64,000 bases of DNA from Streptomyces fildesensis (GTDB lineage Bacteria > Actinomycetota > Actinomycetes > Streptomycetales > Streptomycetaceae), in assembly GCF_016107395.1 (NCBI RefSeq), contig NZ_JAAIKO010000033.1:1-64000 (forward strand), given 5' to 3'. A program made the translations under genes and the position numbers. Positions 30,276 to 38,940 of the stretch are shown here, one piece after another (the first letter of the stretch is position 1; each line of letters opens with the position of its first letter). The notes below the pieces were generated by a model. The model saw only the letters and a list, made by a program, of their open reading frames with translations, was not told the origin of the DNA and did no database searches.

Positions 30276-30827
30276 CTACGCCTCCTCAATGCTCTCGTCG
30301 CTGTCGGTGTCGGCGTCGGCCGTATCCGCTGCGTCGACGTCGTCGTCCTTGTTCTTGCGGTTGAACTCGATCTCCACCCGGGCCTTCGCGATCTCCGCGA
30401 ACTCCACCCGGCGCGGCTTGGGCTTGCGCCCCTTGATGCCGGGGACCTCCAGATCGAGGCCCGCCTCGTCCAGCGCCATGATCCGCGCGGTCAGCTCTTC
30501 GTGGTTGTTGAGCGTCAGCTTGACCAGCCGGCCCTCGTTGCGGCGGAAGTGCCGGGGCGTGGTCAGCGGCCGGTCGGTACCCGGGGAGCTGACCTCCAGG
30601 ACGTACTCGCCCTGGCCCATCGCGTCCGTGTCGTCGAGCACCTGGGCGATGTCCCGGCTCAGCTCGGCGACCGCGTCGAGCTGCACGCCGTCATCGGAAT
30701 CCACCACGACCATCAGCTGCCGGCGGCTGCCCGCCGCGGTCACTGTGACCTCTTCCAGATCCAGACCCGTCTTGGCGACGAGCGGCTCCAGCAATCCGCG
30801 CAGCCTCTCGCTCTGGGTGGTGCTCAT
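30276..30827 (-). CDS. rimP: Ribosome maturation factor RimP
   Basis: 30S assembly factor. 183 residues with 'LGLDLEEVTVTAAGSRR'-type N-domain, 'EYVLEVSSPGTDRPLTTPRHF' (about 90-110) as the family hallmark, an Sm-like C-domain and an acidic tail. ATG at 30827 with GAGGAG 9 nt upstream; the frame is open to 31331 but that part is antisense to the lipoprotein gene. First gene of the rimP-nusA-ylxR-infB run, divergent from the lipoprotein gene at 31032. Confidence 0.95.
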   Translation of the reverse strand: MSTTQSERLRGLLEPLVAKTGLDLEEVTVTAAGSRRQLMVVVDSDDGVQLDAVAELSRDIAQVLDDTDAMGQGEYVLEVSSPGTDRPLTTPRHFRRNEGRLVKLTLNNHEELTARIMALDEAGLDLEVPGIKGRKPKPRRVEFAEIAKARVEIEFNRKNKDDDVDAADTADADTDSDESIEEA

Positions 30828-31031
30828 CCGGGTGACTCCTCGGCCGCGTGTGCTGTTGTATGGAAGGTCGCGTGTCGCCCCAAAGCCTATCGGTTCCGAC
30901 ACCGGATCGACGATTCGGCGTGGCTCGCCCCCCAGCGCTGCCCTGCGGCGGAGCCGGCCGGCCACCGTCGCCCGGGCCGCGCCCGGCCGCCGCCCGGTAC
31001 GCTCTGGTCGGTGATCACGGGAGGGGGCGCG

Positions 31032-31568
31032 GTGACAGGCAGAGGGACGCCGGGCAGACGGACGGTACTGGCCTCGGCCGCCGGTGTGCCGCTGGTGGCC
31101 GGCGCGGGCGGGCTGGCGGCGCTGGCCGGACTCGCCACGGGCTGTTCCGGCGGGACCCCGGCCGCGGCGGACACCCTGAAGGACACTCCCCCGGCCGTGC
31201 CGGGTGCCGCGCTGCGGGCGCGGGCGGCCGCGGACAGCACCGCACTCCTCGCGCACTACGACGGTCTCCTCGCGGCCCGGCCGGACCTCACCGCGCGGCT
31301 GGCGCCGCTGCGGGCCGAAGTCGCCCGGCACGCCCAGGCGTTCGGCGCCACGGTGCCGAAGCCGGCCCCCGCCGGAACGCCGGGTGCCACCGGCACCACC
31401 GCCGCCACCGCTCCCCCCACGCTCGGGGCGCTCGCCGCCGCCGAACGCCGGCTCGCGGACGCCCGCGCTACCGCGCTGCTCGACGCACCGCCCGAGCTCG
31501 CCCGGCTGCTCGCCTCAGTGGCCGCCGCCGGGGCGGCGCACGTCGTCCTGCTGACGGGGAAGGGCTGA
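31032..31568 (+). CDS. Probable secreted lipoprotein
   Basis: 178 residues. N-terminal 'GRRTVLASAAGVPLVAGAGG', a hydrophobic stretch, then the lipobox LATGC near residue 37, predicting a lipid-anchored, possibly Tat-exported protein. The mature part is Ala-rich and helical, including 'LAALRAEVARHAQAFG'-like heptads. GTG at 31032 has a GGGAGGGGG ribosome-binding site; GTG 31011 is an alternative. It ends 4 nt before the DUF4439 gene, so the two probably form a unit. Specific function unknown. Confidence 0.7.
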   Translation: MTGRGTPGRRTVLASAAGVPLVAGAGGLAALAGLATGCSGGTPAAADTLKDTPPAVPGAALRARAAADSTALLAHYDGLLAARPDLTARLAPLRAEVARHAQAFGATVPKPAPAGTPGATGTTAATAPPTLGALAAAERRLADARATALLDAPPELARLLASVAAAGAAHVVLLTGKG

Positions 31569-31572
31569 CGAG

Positions 31573-32001
31573 ATGACACAGCGGACCCTGGACGCGGTCC
31601 AGGCGGCGCTCGCCGCGGAACACGCCGCGGTTTACGCCTATGGGGTGATAGGTGCGCGGGTCGCGAAGCCGCGCGCCTCCGACGCCCGCGCTGCCTACGA
31701 CTCGCACCGCGCCCGCCGCGACGCGCTGAGTCGCACCGTGCGGGACCTCGGCGCGGAACCGGTGCCGGCGGACGCCGGGTACGCACTGCCGTTCCCGGTC
31801 ACCGACAGCGCGGCGGCCGTACGGCTGGCCGCCGTGATCGAGGACCGGGTCGCCGGTGTGTACGGGGATGTGGTGCGCGCGGCCACCGGGGAGCCGCGCC
31901 GGGACGCGGCCGGAGCGCTGCGTGAGGCGGCGGTGCGTGCCGTGCGGTGGCGCGGCGGCAGCGTAGCCTTCCCCGGGTTGGCCGAGCGGAGCGCACCGTG
32001 A
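31573..32001 (+). CDS. Ferritin-like DUF4439 protein
   Basis: 142 residues, almost all helix. 'VQAALAAEHAAVYAYGVIGAR' (about 8-28) starts a four-helix ferritin-like bundle with a Glu-x-x-His-like pair (E15, H16 region), and 'AAVIEDRVAGVYGDVV' contributes another Glu. DUF4439 proteins are small ferritin-like proteins of actinobacteria; metal binding is inferred from the fold, not seen in full. ATG at 31573. Paired with the upstream lipoprotein. Confidence 0.75.
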   Translation: MTQRTLDAVQAALAAEHAAVYAYGVIGARVAKPRASDARAAYDSHRARRDALSRTVRDLGAEPVPADAGYALPFPVTDSAAAVRLAAVIEDRVAGVYGDVVRAATGEPRRDAAGALREAAVRAVRWRGGSVAFPGLAERSAP

Positions 32002-32111
32002 GAGCCGCACCGCAAGGAGCCGTGTCAGGGCTGTAGGACACGGCAGAACGGGAAGGCATCCCCCCGCGGGGACGCCCGCCCGCGAAAGATCCACGGAGGG
32101 ACAGCACAACC

Positions 32112-33056
32112 ATGGCTTCAGCACCGCAGCCCGGCGGCCCCGGCACCATTCCGCTGGACCCGCCCGACCGGCTGGTCCGCACGATCGGGGCCTGGGAGGG
32201 CGACGCCGGCCGGGAGTGGCTCGCGGCGCTGCCGGGCCGGGTGGCCGGAACGCTGGAGCGGTGGGAACTGCGGCCGGAGCGGGTGTTCACCCCCGGCGGC
32301 CAGATCAGCATGATCGTGCTCGTCCGGACGGCGGACGGCACCCCCGCCGTGCTCAAGCTGGGCATGGTCACCCCCGAGACCGAGCACGAGCACGCCGCGC
32401 TCGCCCACTGGGACGGCCGCGGCGCGGTCCGGCTGCTGCGCGCGGAGCCCACCCTGGGCGCGATGCTGCTGGAGCGGCTGCAGGGCGAGGTGTCCCTGCG
32501 CTCCCTCCCGGAGCCCAAGGCGATGCTCGAGGCGACGGCCACCTTGCAGCGGCTGTGGGTGGCGCCGGCCGAGGGCCATCCGTTCACCTCGGTCGCCGAC
32601 TGCACCGCCGGTCTCGCCGACCACCTGCGGGAGCGCCGTGAGCAGCCCTGGGCGGCGGAGGTGCGCCCGCTCATCGACGAGGCGCTGGCGCTGCGCGAGC
32701 AGCTGCTGGCCGGTCCGGCCGAGGACGTGCTGCTGCACGGCGACTACCACCACGGCAACGTCCTGGCCGCCGAGCGCAGCCCGTGGCTGGCCATCGACCC
32801 CAAGCCGCTGGTCGGCGAGCGGGCGTACGACCTCGCCTGGCTGGTCCGGGACCGGGTCGAGACGCTGGCCGCGTCCCCTGGCCCGCAGGCGGCGGCCCGC
32901 CGCCGGGTCGCCAAGCTCGGCGCCGCGCTCGACGTGGACCCGGAGCGGCTGCGCGGCTGGAGCCACTTCCGGGCCGTCGAGGCGGGCGTCTGGGCGCTGT
33001 CGGTCGGCGACAGCCAGGCCGGCGAACTCCTGCTGGAGTTCGCCAGCTGGCTCTAG
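32112..33056 (+). CDS. Aminoglycoside/hydroxyurea phosphotransferase family (APH(6)-like)
   Basis: 314 residues. Kinase-like fold with 'VLKLGMVTPETEHEHAAL' (ATP-binding Lys region, about 80-97), the catalytic loop LLHGDYHHGNVL (about 206-217) with Asp in HGD, and the metal-binding 'AIDPKPLVGERAYDLAWL' (about 225-242). These are the hallmarks of the family that includes streptomycin 6-kinase and hydroxyurea phosphotransferase. Substrate not known; it may be a resistance or housekeeping kinase. ATG at 32112. It ends 13 bp from the convergent proS. Confidence 0.85.
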   Translation: MASAPQPGGPGTIPLDPPDRLVRTIGAWEGDAGREWLAALPGRVAGTLERWELRPERVFTPGGQISMIVLVRTADGTPAVLKLGMVTPETEHEHAALAHWDGRGAVRLLRAEPTLGAMLLERLQGEVSLRSLPEPKAMLEATATLQRLWVAPAEGHPFTSVADCTAGLADHLRERREQPWAAEVRPLIDEALALREQLLAGPAEDVLLHGDYHHGNVLAAERSPWLAIDPKPLVGERAYDLAWLVRDRVETLAASPGPQAAARRRVAKLGAALDVDPERLRGWSHFRAVEAGVWALSVGDSQAGELLLEFASWL

Positions 33057-33069
33057 TCCGTGTCGTCGG

Positions 33070-34755
33070 TCAGCCGGTCAGCCGGGCGAGCGCCTCGTCG
33101 ACCGTCAGCTCGACCCGCTCGCCCGACCGGCGGTCCTTCAGTTCCACGACGCCCTCGGCCGCGCGGCGGCCGACGACGAGGATCTGCGGGACGCCGATGA
33201 GTTCCGCGTCGGTGAACTTCACGCCCGGCGAGACCCCGGCGCGGTCGTCGAGCAGCACCCGGACACCTGCGGCGTGCAGCTTCTCCGCGACCTCCAGCGC
33301 CAGCTCGGTCTGCAGGGCCTTGCCGGCCGCGACGAGGTGCACATCGGCGGGGGCGACCTCGCGCGGCCAGCACAGGCCCTGGCCGTCGGCGGTCTGCTCG
33401 GCGAGGGCGGCGACCGCACGGGAGACGCCGATCCCGTAGGAGCCCATGGTCACCCGCACAGGCTTGCCCTGCTGGCCGAGTACGTCGAGCTGGAAGGCGT
33501 CGGCGTACTTGCGGCCGAGCTGGAAGATGTGACCGATCTCGATCGCACGGTCCAGCCGCAGTCCGGCGCCGCAGCGCGGGCAGGGGTCGCCGGGCCGCAC
33601 GGTGACGACGTCGAGGTAGCGGTCCACCTCGAAGTCCCGGCCGCAGACGACGTTGCGGGCGTGCTTGCCGCTCGTGTTGGCGCCCGTGATCCAGGCGGTG
33701 CCGGGGGCGATGCGCGGATCGGCGATGTAGTCGATGCCCAGGCCCTGCGGTCCCACATAGCCGCGGACGAGCTCCGGGCGGCCCTCGAAGTCCTCGGCGG
33801 TGACCAGCTCGACGACGGCCGGGGCGAGGTGCTCGCCGAGCTTGCCGAGGTCGACCTCGCGGTCACCGGGGACGCCGACGGCGGTGATCTTGCCGTCGAC
33901 CTTCACCAACAGGTTCTTCAGCGTCGCGGACGCCGGGACGCCCAGGTGCGCGGCGAGGGTCTCGATGGTCGGGGTGTCGGGGGTGTCGAGTTCCTCGACG
34001 GGGCCGTGCTCCACGCCCTCGACGGGCGGCACGACCGTGGTGACGGCCTCGGTGTTCGCCGCGTACTCGCAGGCCGGACAGTCCACGAAGGTGTCCTCGC
34101 CGGCCGCGGCCGGAGCGAGGAACTCCTCGGACGCCGAGCCGCCCATCGCGCCGGAGACCGCGGAGACGATGCGGTAGTCGAAGCCGAGCCGCGTGAAGAT
34201 CCGGATGTACGCGTCACGGTGCGCCCGGTACGCCTCGGCCAGCCCCTCGTCCGTGGTGTCGAAGGAGTACGAGTCCTTCATCTGGAACTCACGGCCGCGC
34301 AGCACGCCGGAGCGCGGGCGGGCCTCGTCCCGGTACTTCGTCTGGATCTGGTAGAGGATCACCGGCAGGTCCTTGTAGGACGTGCACTGGTCCTTCACCA
34401 CCTGGGTGAAGATCTCCTCGTGGGTCGGGCCGAGGACGTAGTCCGCGCCCTTGCGGTCCTTGAGCTGGAAGAGCAGGTCGCCGTACTCGCCCGCGCGGCC
34501 GGTCGTCTCGTAGTTCTCCCGCGGCAGCAGCGCGGGCAGCAGCACTTCCTGGCCGCCGATGGCGTCCATCTCCTCGCGGACGACGCGGGAGACGTTCTCC
34601 AGGACCCGCTTGCCGAGCGGCAGCCAGATCCAGACGCCCGCCGACGAGCGGCGGACGAAACCGGCGCGGACCAGCAGCTTGTGGCTGGCGGTCTCGGCGT
34701 CGGCCGGGTCGTCGCGCAGTGTCTTGAGCATCAGACGGGACATGCGCAGGACCAT
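33070..34755 (-). CDS. proS: Prolyl-tRNA synthetase
   Basis: Class II aminoacyl-tRNA synthetase, 561 residues, of the bacterial long type. Motif 2 region 'TKYRDEARPRSGVLRGREF', a YbaK-like editing insertion (about 225-380; 'LVKVDGKITAVGVPGDREVD'), motif 3 'GSYGIGVSRAVAALAEQ', and the HGTP_anticodon domain at the C-terminus. ATG at 34755 with GGAG about 9 nt upstream; a second ATG four codons later is an alternative. It is convergent with the APH-like gene. Confidence 0.96.
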   Translation of the reverse strand: MVLRMSRLMLKTLRDDPADAETASHKLLVRAGFVRRSSAGVWIWLPLGKRVLENVSRVVREEMDAIGGQEVLLPALLPRENYETTGRAGEYGDLLFQLKDRKGADYVLGPTHEEIFTQVVKDQCTSYKDLPVILYQIQTKYRDEARPRSGVLRGREFQMKDSYSFDTTDEGLAEAYRAHRDAYIRIFTRLGFDYRIVSAVSGAMGGSASEEFLAPAAAGEDTFVDCPACEYAANTEAVTTVVPPVEGVEHGPVEELDTPDTPTIETLAAHLGVPASATLKNLLVKVDGKITAVGVPGDREVDLGKLGEHLAPAVVELVTAEDFEGRPELVRGYVGPQGLGIDYIADPRIAPGTAWITGANTSGKHARNVVCGRDFEVDRYLDVVTVRPGDPCPRCGAGLRLDRAIEIGHIFQLGRKYADAFQLDVLGQQGKPVRVTMGSYGIGVSRAVAALAEQTADGQGLCWPREVAPADVHLVAAGKALQTELALEVAEKLHAAGVRVLLDDRAGVSPGVKFTDAELIGVPQILVVGRRAAEGVVELKDRRSGERVELTVDEALARLTG

Positions 34756-34825
34756 GGTGGCTCTCCAGGGGCTTGACGGGGATTCCCGCGAGGATATCCA
34801 GCCCGTCCGGCGGCACGGAAATGCG

Positions 34826-35395
34826 TTATGCCGGATCCCGGGGCCGGTCCGGGCGGCGCAGCGGCAGGGGCGCGCCCATCACCGCGTACGGGCTCGTCGC
34901 GCTGGGGAAGTGCACGGGACGGGCCAGGTCCTGGTAGCCGAGCGCCCGGTAGAGCCGGCGGGCGGGGCTCTCGACGTCGATCGCGGAGAGGATGCTGCGC
35001 GGTTCGGTGGCCGTGTCGGTGATGGTGGTGATCAGCTGCCGTCCGATGCCCAGCCCCTGGAAGGCGGGCAGTACGTGCAGCTCCGTGATGACGAAGGAGC
35101 CGTCGAGCCACTGCTCGGTGCCGCGGTGCCGCAGATACGGCTGGACGACGGTGGACCACCAGTGCGCGCGGTCGTTGGGCATGCCGTAGACGAAGCCGAC
35201 GAGCCGTCCGTCCTCGGTGGTGGCACCGAGGGCGCGGGCGCCGGGGCAGGCGAGATGCCGCACGACGATCTGGCGGCGGATGGCGATCTCGTCGTCGTCG
35301 AGACCGAAGGCGAGGGCCTGTACGGCGAGCGCCTCGTCGACCCGTTCCTCGAGGTCCAGACGGCCGACCACGACATCTTCCATGGGACGGGACAT
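34826..35395 (-). CDS. GNAT N-acetyltransferase
   Basis: 189 residues, single GNAT domain. The acetyl-CoA loop is 'LPAFQGLGIGRQLI' (about 118-131), preceded by 'LHV' as beta-4. Acceptor unknown. It starts 4 nt after the stop of the next GNAT gene, so the two genes are probably cotranscribed. Confidence 0.88.
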   Translation of the reverse strand: MSRPMEDVVVGRLDLEERVDEALAVQALAFGLDDDEIAIRRQIVVRHLACPGARALGATTEDGRLVGFVYGMPNDRAHWWSTVVQPYLRHRGTEQWLDGSFVITELHVLPAFQGLGIGRQLITTITDTATEPRSILSAIDVESPARRLYRALGYQDLARPVHFPSATSPYAVMGAPLPLRRPDRPRDPA

Positions 35396-35399
35396 TACG

Positions 35400-36245
35400 T
35401 CAGAACAGCACGCTCATGAAGGCTCCGACCTCGGTGAATCCCACCCGGCGGTAGGAGGCACGGGCGGGTGCGTTGAAGTCGTTGACGTACAGGCTGGCGA
35501 CCGGGGCCACATCCCGCAGCGCGTAGTGCAGCACGGCGGCCATCCCCGCCTCCGACAGGCCCTGTCCCCGGTACTCCGGCGCCACCCAGACGCCCTGGAT
35601 CTGGCAGGCGTGCCGGGTGACGGCGCCGATCTCGGCCTTGAAGACCACCCGGCCGTTCTCGATGCGGGCGAACGACCGTCCGGCGGTGACGAGTTCGGCG
35701 ACCCGGGCCTGGTAGAGCAGCCCGCCGTCCCCCGCGAGCGGGGAGACGCCGACCTCTTCGGTGAACATGGCCACGCACGCGGGCATGATCACATCCATCT
35801 CGTCACGGCGGACGCGCCGGACGAGGGGGTCGGGGGTGATGCCGGCGGGCAGCGCCCGGGTGGTCATCAGCGGCTGACGGCTGCGGATCTCCCGGGCCGG
35901 GCCCCAGTTGGGTTCGAGCAGCGACCACAGTTCGGTGGTGGGCTCGGCGGGTCCGACGATCGACGAGCAGCGGCGGCCCGCCCGGCGGGCCCGCTCGGCG
36001 AAGGCGCGGACGGCTTCCGGGCCCGCGCAGATCGGCACCAGATTGGCGCCGGCGTAGCACAGGGAGGCGAGCCGGCCGCCGGAGTACCAGCCCCACATCT
36101 CGCCGCCGAGGCGCCAGGGGTCGAGGCCCGCGACGTTCACACGGGAGGCGACGAACGCGTTGGACACGGGGTCGCGGTCGAGCACTTCGAGGGCGGCGTC
36201 GAGTTCGCCGGCCTCCAGGACCTTCGCGGTCGTCGTCGTCAACAC
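35400..36245 (-). CDS. DUF4081-GNAT acetyltransferase
   Basis: 281 residues. An N-terminal DUF4081-like half ('LDRDPVSNAFVASRV', 'WSLLEPNWGPAREIRSRQPLM') is followed by a GNAT domain with acetyl-CoA loop 'APEYRGQGLSEAGM' (about 225-238). GTG at 36245. It lies between ispG and the other GNAT gene on the same strand; a terminator hairpin after ispG lies upstream. Confidence 0.85.
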   Translation of the reverse strand: MLTTTTAKVLEAGELDAALEVLDRDPVSNAFVASRVNVAGLDPWRLGGEMWGWYSGGRLASLCYAGANLVPICAGPEAVRAFAERARRAGRRCSSIVGPAEPTTELWSLLEPNWGPAREIRSRQPLMTTRALPAGITPDPLVRRVRRDEMDVIMPACVAMFTEEVGVSPLAGDGGLLYQARVAELVTAGRSFARIENGRVVFKAEIGAVTRHACQIQGVWVAPEYRGQGLSEAGMAAVLHYALRDVAPVASLYVNDFNAPARASYRRVGFTEVGAFMSVLF

Positions 36246-36281
36246 GTGTGCGCCTCACCTACAGGCCGCGGGGGGCGGGGG

Positions 36282-36307
36282 TACCCCCGGCCACACGGCC
36301 GGGGGTA
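36282..36307 (-). terminator. ispG terminator hairpin
   Basis: Perfect 11-bp stem (36282-36292 with 36297-36307), loop ACAC, 64 nt past the ispG stop on the same strand. Confidence 0.65.
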
Positions 36308-36370
36308 GATCTTCGCACTTTACCTCGCGGAGGGGAGTTTCGCGGAGGTGGCCTCAGCGGCCTTCCCCGG

Positions 36371-37525
36371 TCAGCTCACGTTGACCTGGGGCTCGCCGGA
36401 CGCGATGCCGTCCGCTTCCATCTGCTCGGCGATCTTCATCGCCTCTTCGATCAGGGTCTCCACGATCTTCGACTCCGGCACGGTCTTGATGACCTCGCCC
36501 TTGACGAAGATCTGGCCCTTGCCGTTGCCGGACGCGACACCGAGGTCGGCCTCGCGGGCCTCACCGGGGCCGTTCACGACGCACCCCATGACGGCGACGC
36601 GCAACGGCACCTCCATGCCCTCAAGGCCGGCGGAGACCTGGTCGGCGAGCTTGTAGACGTCGACCTGGGCACGGCCGCAGGACGGGCAGGAGACGATCTC
36701 CAGGCGGCGCTGCTTGAGGTTCAGCGACTCCAGGATCTGCAGGCCGACCTTGATCTCCTCGACCGGCGGGGCCGAGAGCGAGACGCGGATGGTGTCGCCG
36801 ATGCCCTCGGACAGCAGCGCGCCGAACGCGACGGCGGACTTGATGGTGCCCTGGAACGCGGGACCGGCCTCGGTGACACCGAGGTGGAGGGGGTAGTCGC
36901 ACTTGCCGGCGAGCAGCCGGTAGGCGTTGACCATCACGACCGGGTCGTTGTGCTTCACCGAGATCTTGATGTCACGGAAGCCGTGCTCCTCGAACAGCGA
37001 GCACTCCCACAGCGCGGACTCGACCAGCGCCTCGGGGGTGGCCTTGCCGTACTTCTCCATCAGCCGGCGGTCCAGCGAGCCCGCGTTGACGCCGATCCGG
37101 ATCGGGGTGCCGACCGAAGCCGCCGCCTTCGCGATCTCCTTGACCTTGTCGTCGAACTGCTTGATGTTGCCGGGGTTGACGCGGACGGCCGCGCAGCCGG
37201 CGTCGAGCGCCGCGAAGACGTACTTCGGCTGGAAGTGGATGTCCGCGATCACCGGGATCTGCGACTTCTTGGCGATGGTGGCGAGCGCGTCGGCGTCGTC
37301 CTGCGTGGGGCAGGCCACCCGCACGATCTGGCAGCCGGAAGCGGTGAGCTCGGCGATCTGCTGGAGCGTCGCCCCGATGTCCGCCGTCACCGTCGTCGTC
37401 ATGGACTGGACCGAAACCGGCGCGTCCCCGCCCACCGCGACCGACCCGACCTGGATCTTGCGGCTGTGGCGGCGGTCGGCGAGCTTGATCGGAACGTCGG
37501 GCATTCCGAGCGAAATCGCGGTCAT
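36371..37525 (-). CDS. ispG: (E)-4-hydroxy-3-methylbut-2-enyl-diphosphate synthase
   Basis: Penultimate step of the MEP isoprenoid pathway, a [4Fe-4S] enzyme. 384 residues: a TIM barrel with 'SVQSMTTTVTADIGATLQQI' and 'IADIHFQPKYVFAALDAG', and C-terminal cluster cysteines in 'VSCPSCGRAQ' and 'MGCVVNGPGEAREAD'. ATG at 37525 (MTAISLGMPDVP) is chosen over the frame start 37555. A weak GGGG-rich ribosome-binding site. Downstream of dxr and the M50 protease gene. Confidence 0.95.
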   Translation of the reverse strand: MTAISLGMPDVPIKLADRRHSRKIQVGSVAVGGDAPVSVQSMTTTVTADIGATLQQIAELTASGCQIVRVACPTQDDADALATIAKKSQIPVIADIHFQPKYVFAALDAGCAAVRVNPGNIKQFDDKVKEIAKAAASVGTPIRIGVNAGSLDRRLMEKYGKATPEALVESALWECSLFEEHGFRDIKISVKHNDPVVMVNAYRLLAGKCDYPLHLGVTEAGPAFQGTIKSAVAFGALLSEGIGDTIRVSLSAPPVEEIKVGLQILESLNLKQRRLEIVSCPSCGRAQVDVYKLADQVSAGLEGMEVPLRVAVMGCVVNGPGEAREADLGVASGNGKGQIFVKGEVIKTVPESKIVETLIEEAMKIAEQMEADGIASGEPQVNVS

Positions 37526-37563
37526 GTGCTTGGCATCCCCAAGGGTGTGGAACAAGGTCCCGG

Positions 37564-37607
37564 CGTGGGCGGGCTCCGTTTACCGAGGTTACGGCAACCC
37601 GCCCACG
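37564..37607 (-). terminator. Hairpin between M50 protease gene and ispG
   Basis: Outer 10-bp perfect stem (37564-37573 with 37598-37607), with a further CCGT/ACGG pairing inside the 24-nt loop. Lies 14 nt past the M50 stop and 39 nt before the ispG start. It may partly terminate the dxr-M50 transcript or process it. Confidence 0.5.
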
Positions 37608-37620
37608 TCTCCCGCATCCG

Positions 37621-38940
37621 TCAGGAGAGCGTCACCGGATTGACGACATCGGCGACGAGCACCAATGCCGTGAAGCAGATGAAGATGCCCGCGACGACAT
37701 AGGCGACCGGCATCAGCTTGGCCACGTCGAAGGGGCCCGGGTCCGGGCGCCGGGTCAGCTTGGCCAGCCTGCGGCGCAGCGACTCCCACAGGGCGCCGGC
37801 GATGTGACCGCCGTCGAGCGGGAGCAGCGGCAGCATGTTGAACAGGAACAGCGACAGGTTCACCCCGGCGAGCAGGTTGATCATGACGCCGATCTGCTGC
37901 GTCGCGGGAATCTTCAGCGAGAAGACCTCGCCGCCGATCCGGGCGACACCGACCATGCCGACGGGCTGGTCGACGGTGCGCTCCTTGCCCTGGAAGGCCG
38001 ATCCCCACAGCGCGGGGATCTTCGAGGGGATGTCGGCGATACCGCGGATCGAGTTCTTGGTCATCGAGACCATGCGGTCGGTGGACTCGGCGAAGGTCAG
38101 CGTCCTGACGCCGTTGGCCGGGCTGAAGCCGAGGAATCCGGCGTCGACGTACTGGCCCTTGATCGGGAAGCCGTCGCTGTCCTTCTTGTTCACCGTGTTC
38201 TTGACCAGGGTCGGGTGCAGGGTGAGCTGCTGCCCGTTCCGGAGGACGCCGACGGTGGCCGGGCCGATGGTGTCGCGGATCTGGTCCGACAGGTCGTCCC
38301 AGTCGCTGACCGGCTTGCCGTTGAAGGAGACGATCTTGTCCCCGGCCTTGAAGCCGGCGGCCTTGGCGGGCGGGGCCACGGCGTTCTTCGGGCAGACATC
38401 GGCCTTGGTGGCCTTGTCGGTCGCCGCGGAGGCCTTGACCACACACTCCGAGACGCTGCCGATCGACGTGGTCGTGACGTTTCCGCCGATCCCCATCAGG
38501 GAGACCGCGAAGAGCGCCACCGCCAGGATCAGGTTCATGAACGGCCCGGCGAACATGACGATGACGCGCTTCCACGGCTTACGCGTGTAGAACATCCGCG
38601 TCTCGTCGCCCGGCTGCAGCTCCTCGTAGGCGGCCGAACGGGCGTCTTCTATCATGCTGCGCCACGGCGAGGTGGAACGGGCGCTGACCTTGCCGTCCGC
38701 GCCGGGCGGGAACATGCCGATCATGCGGATGTAGCCGCCGAGCGGGATCGCCTTGAAGCCGTACTCGGTCTCGCCCTTGTGCCGCGACCAGATCGTCGGC
38801 CCGAAGCCGACCATGTACTGCGGCACACGGATCTTGAAGAGCTTGGCGGTGGAGAGATGGCCGAGCTCGTGCCAGGCGATGGAGAACAGCAGGCCGACGA
38901 CGAAGATGACGATCCCGACGCCCCACATGAGTGCCGTCAT
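37621..38940 (-). CDS. M50 site-2 protease (RseP-like)
   Basis: Intramembrane zinc metalloprotease, 439 residues. The HELGH zinc motif is at 24-28 in the first membrane helix. A PDZ-like domain lies at about 180-280 ('AAGFKAGDKIVSFNGKPV'). The second active-site motif 'NMLPLLPLDGGHI' (about 386-398) carries the Asp ligand. ATG at 38940 overlaps the dxr stop (ATGA). In other bacteria such proteases cut anti-sigma factors and signal-peptide remnants. Whether it cuts the RskA-like anti-sigma 5 kb away is unknown, but it is a plausible partner. Confidence 0.93.
   Translation of the reverse strand: MTALMWGVGIVIFVVGLLFSIAWHELGHLSTAKLFKIRVPQYMVGFGPTIWSRHKGETEYGFKAIPLGGYIRMIGMFPPGADGKVSARSTSPWRSMIEDARSAAYEELQPGDETRMFYTRKPWKRVIVMFAGPFMNLILAVALFAVSLMGIGGNVTTTSIGSVSECVVKASAATDKATKADVCPKNAVAPPAKAAGFKAGDKIVSFNGKPVSDWDDLSDQIRDTIGPATVGVLRNGQQLTLHPTLVKNTVNKKDSDGFPIKGQYVDAGFLGFSPANGVRTLTFAESTDRMVSMTKNSIRGIADIPSKIPALWGSAFQGKERTVDQPVGMVGVARIGGEVFSLKIPATQQIGVMINLLAGVNLSLFLFNMLPLLPLDGGHIAGALWESLRRRLAKLTRRPDPGPFDVAKLMPVAYVVAGIFICFTALVLVADVVNPVTLS

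Noticed and set aside
37526..37555. Earlier ispG start (10 codons longer)
   Set aside because: MTAISLGMPDVP matches the usual N-terminus; the extension is not family-like.
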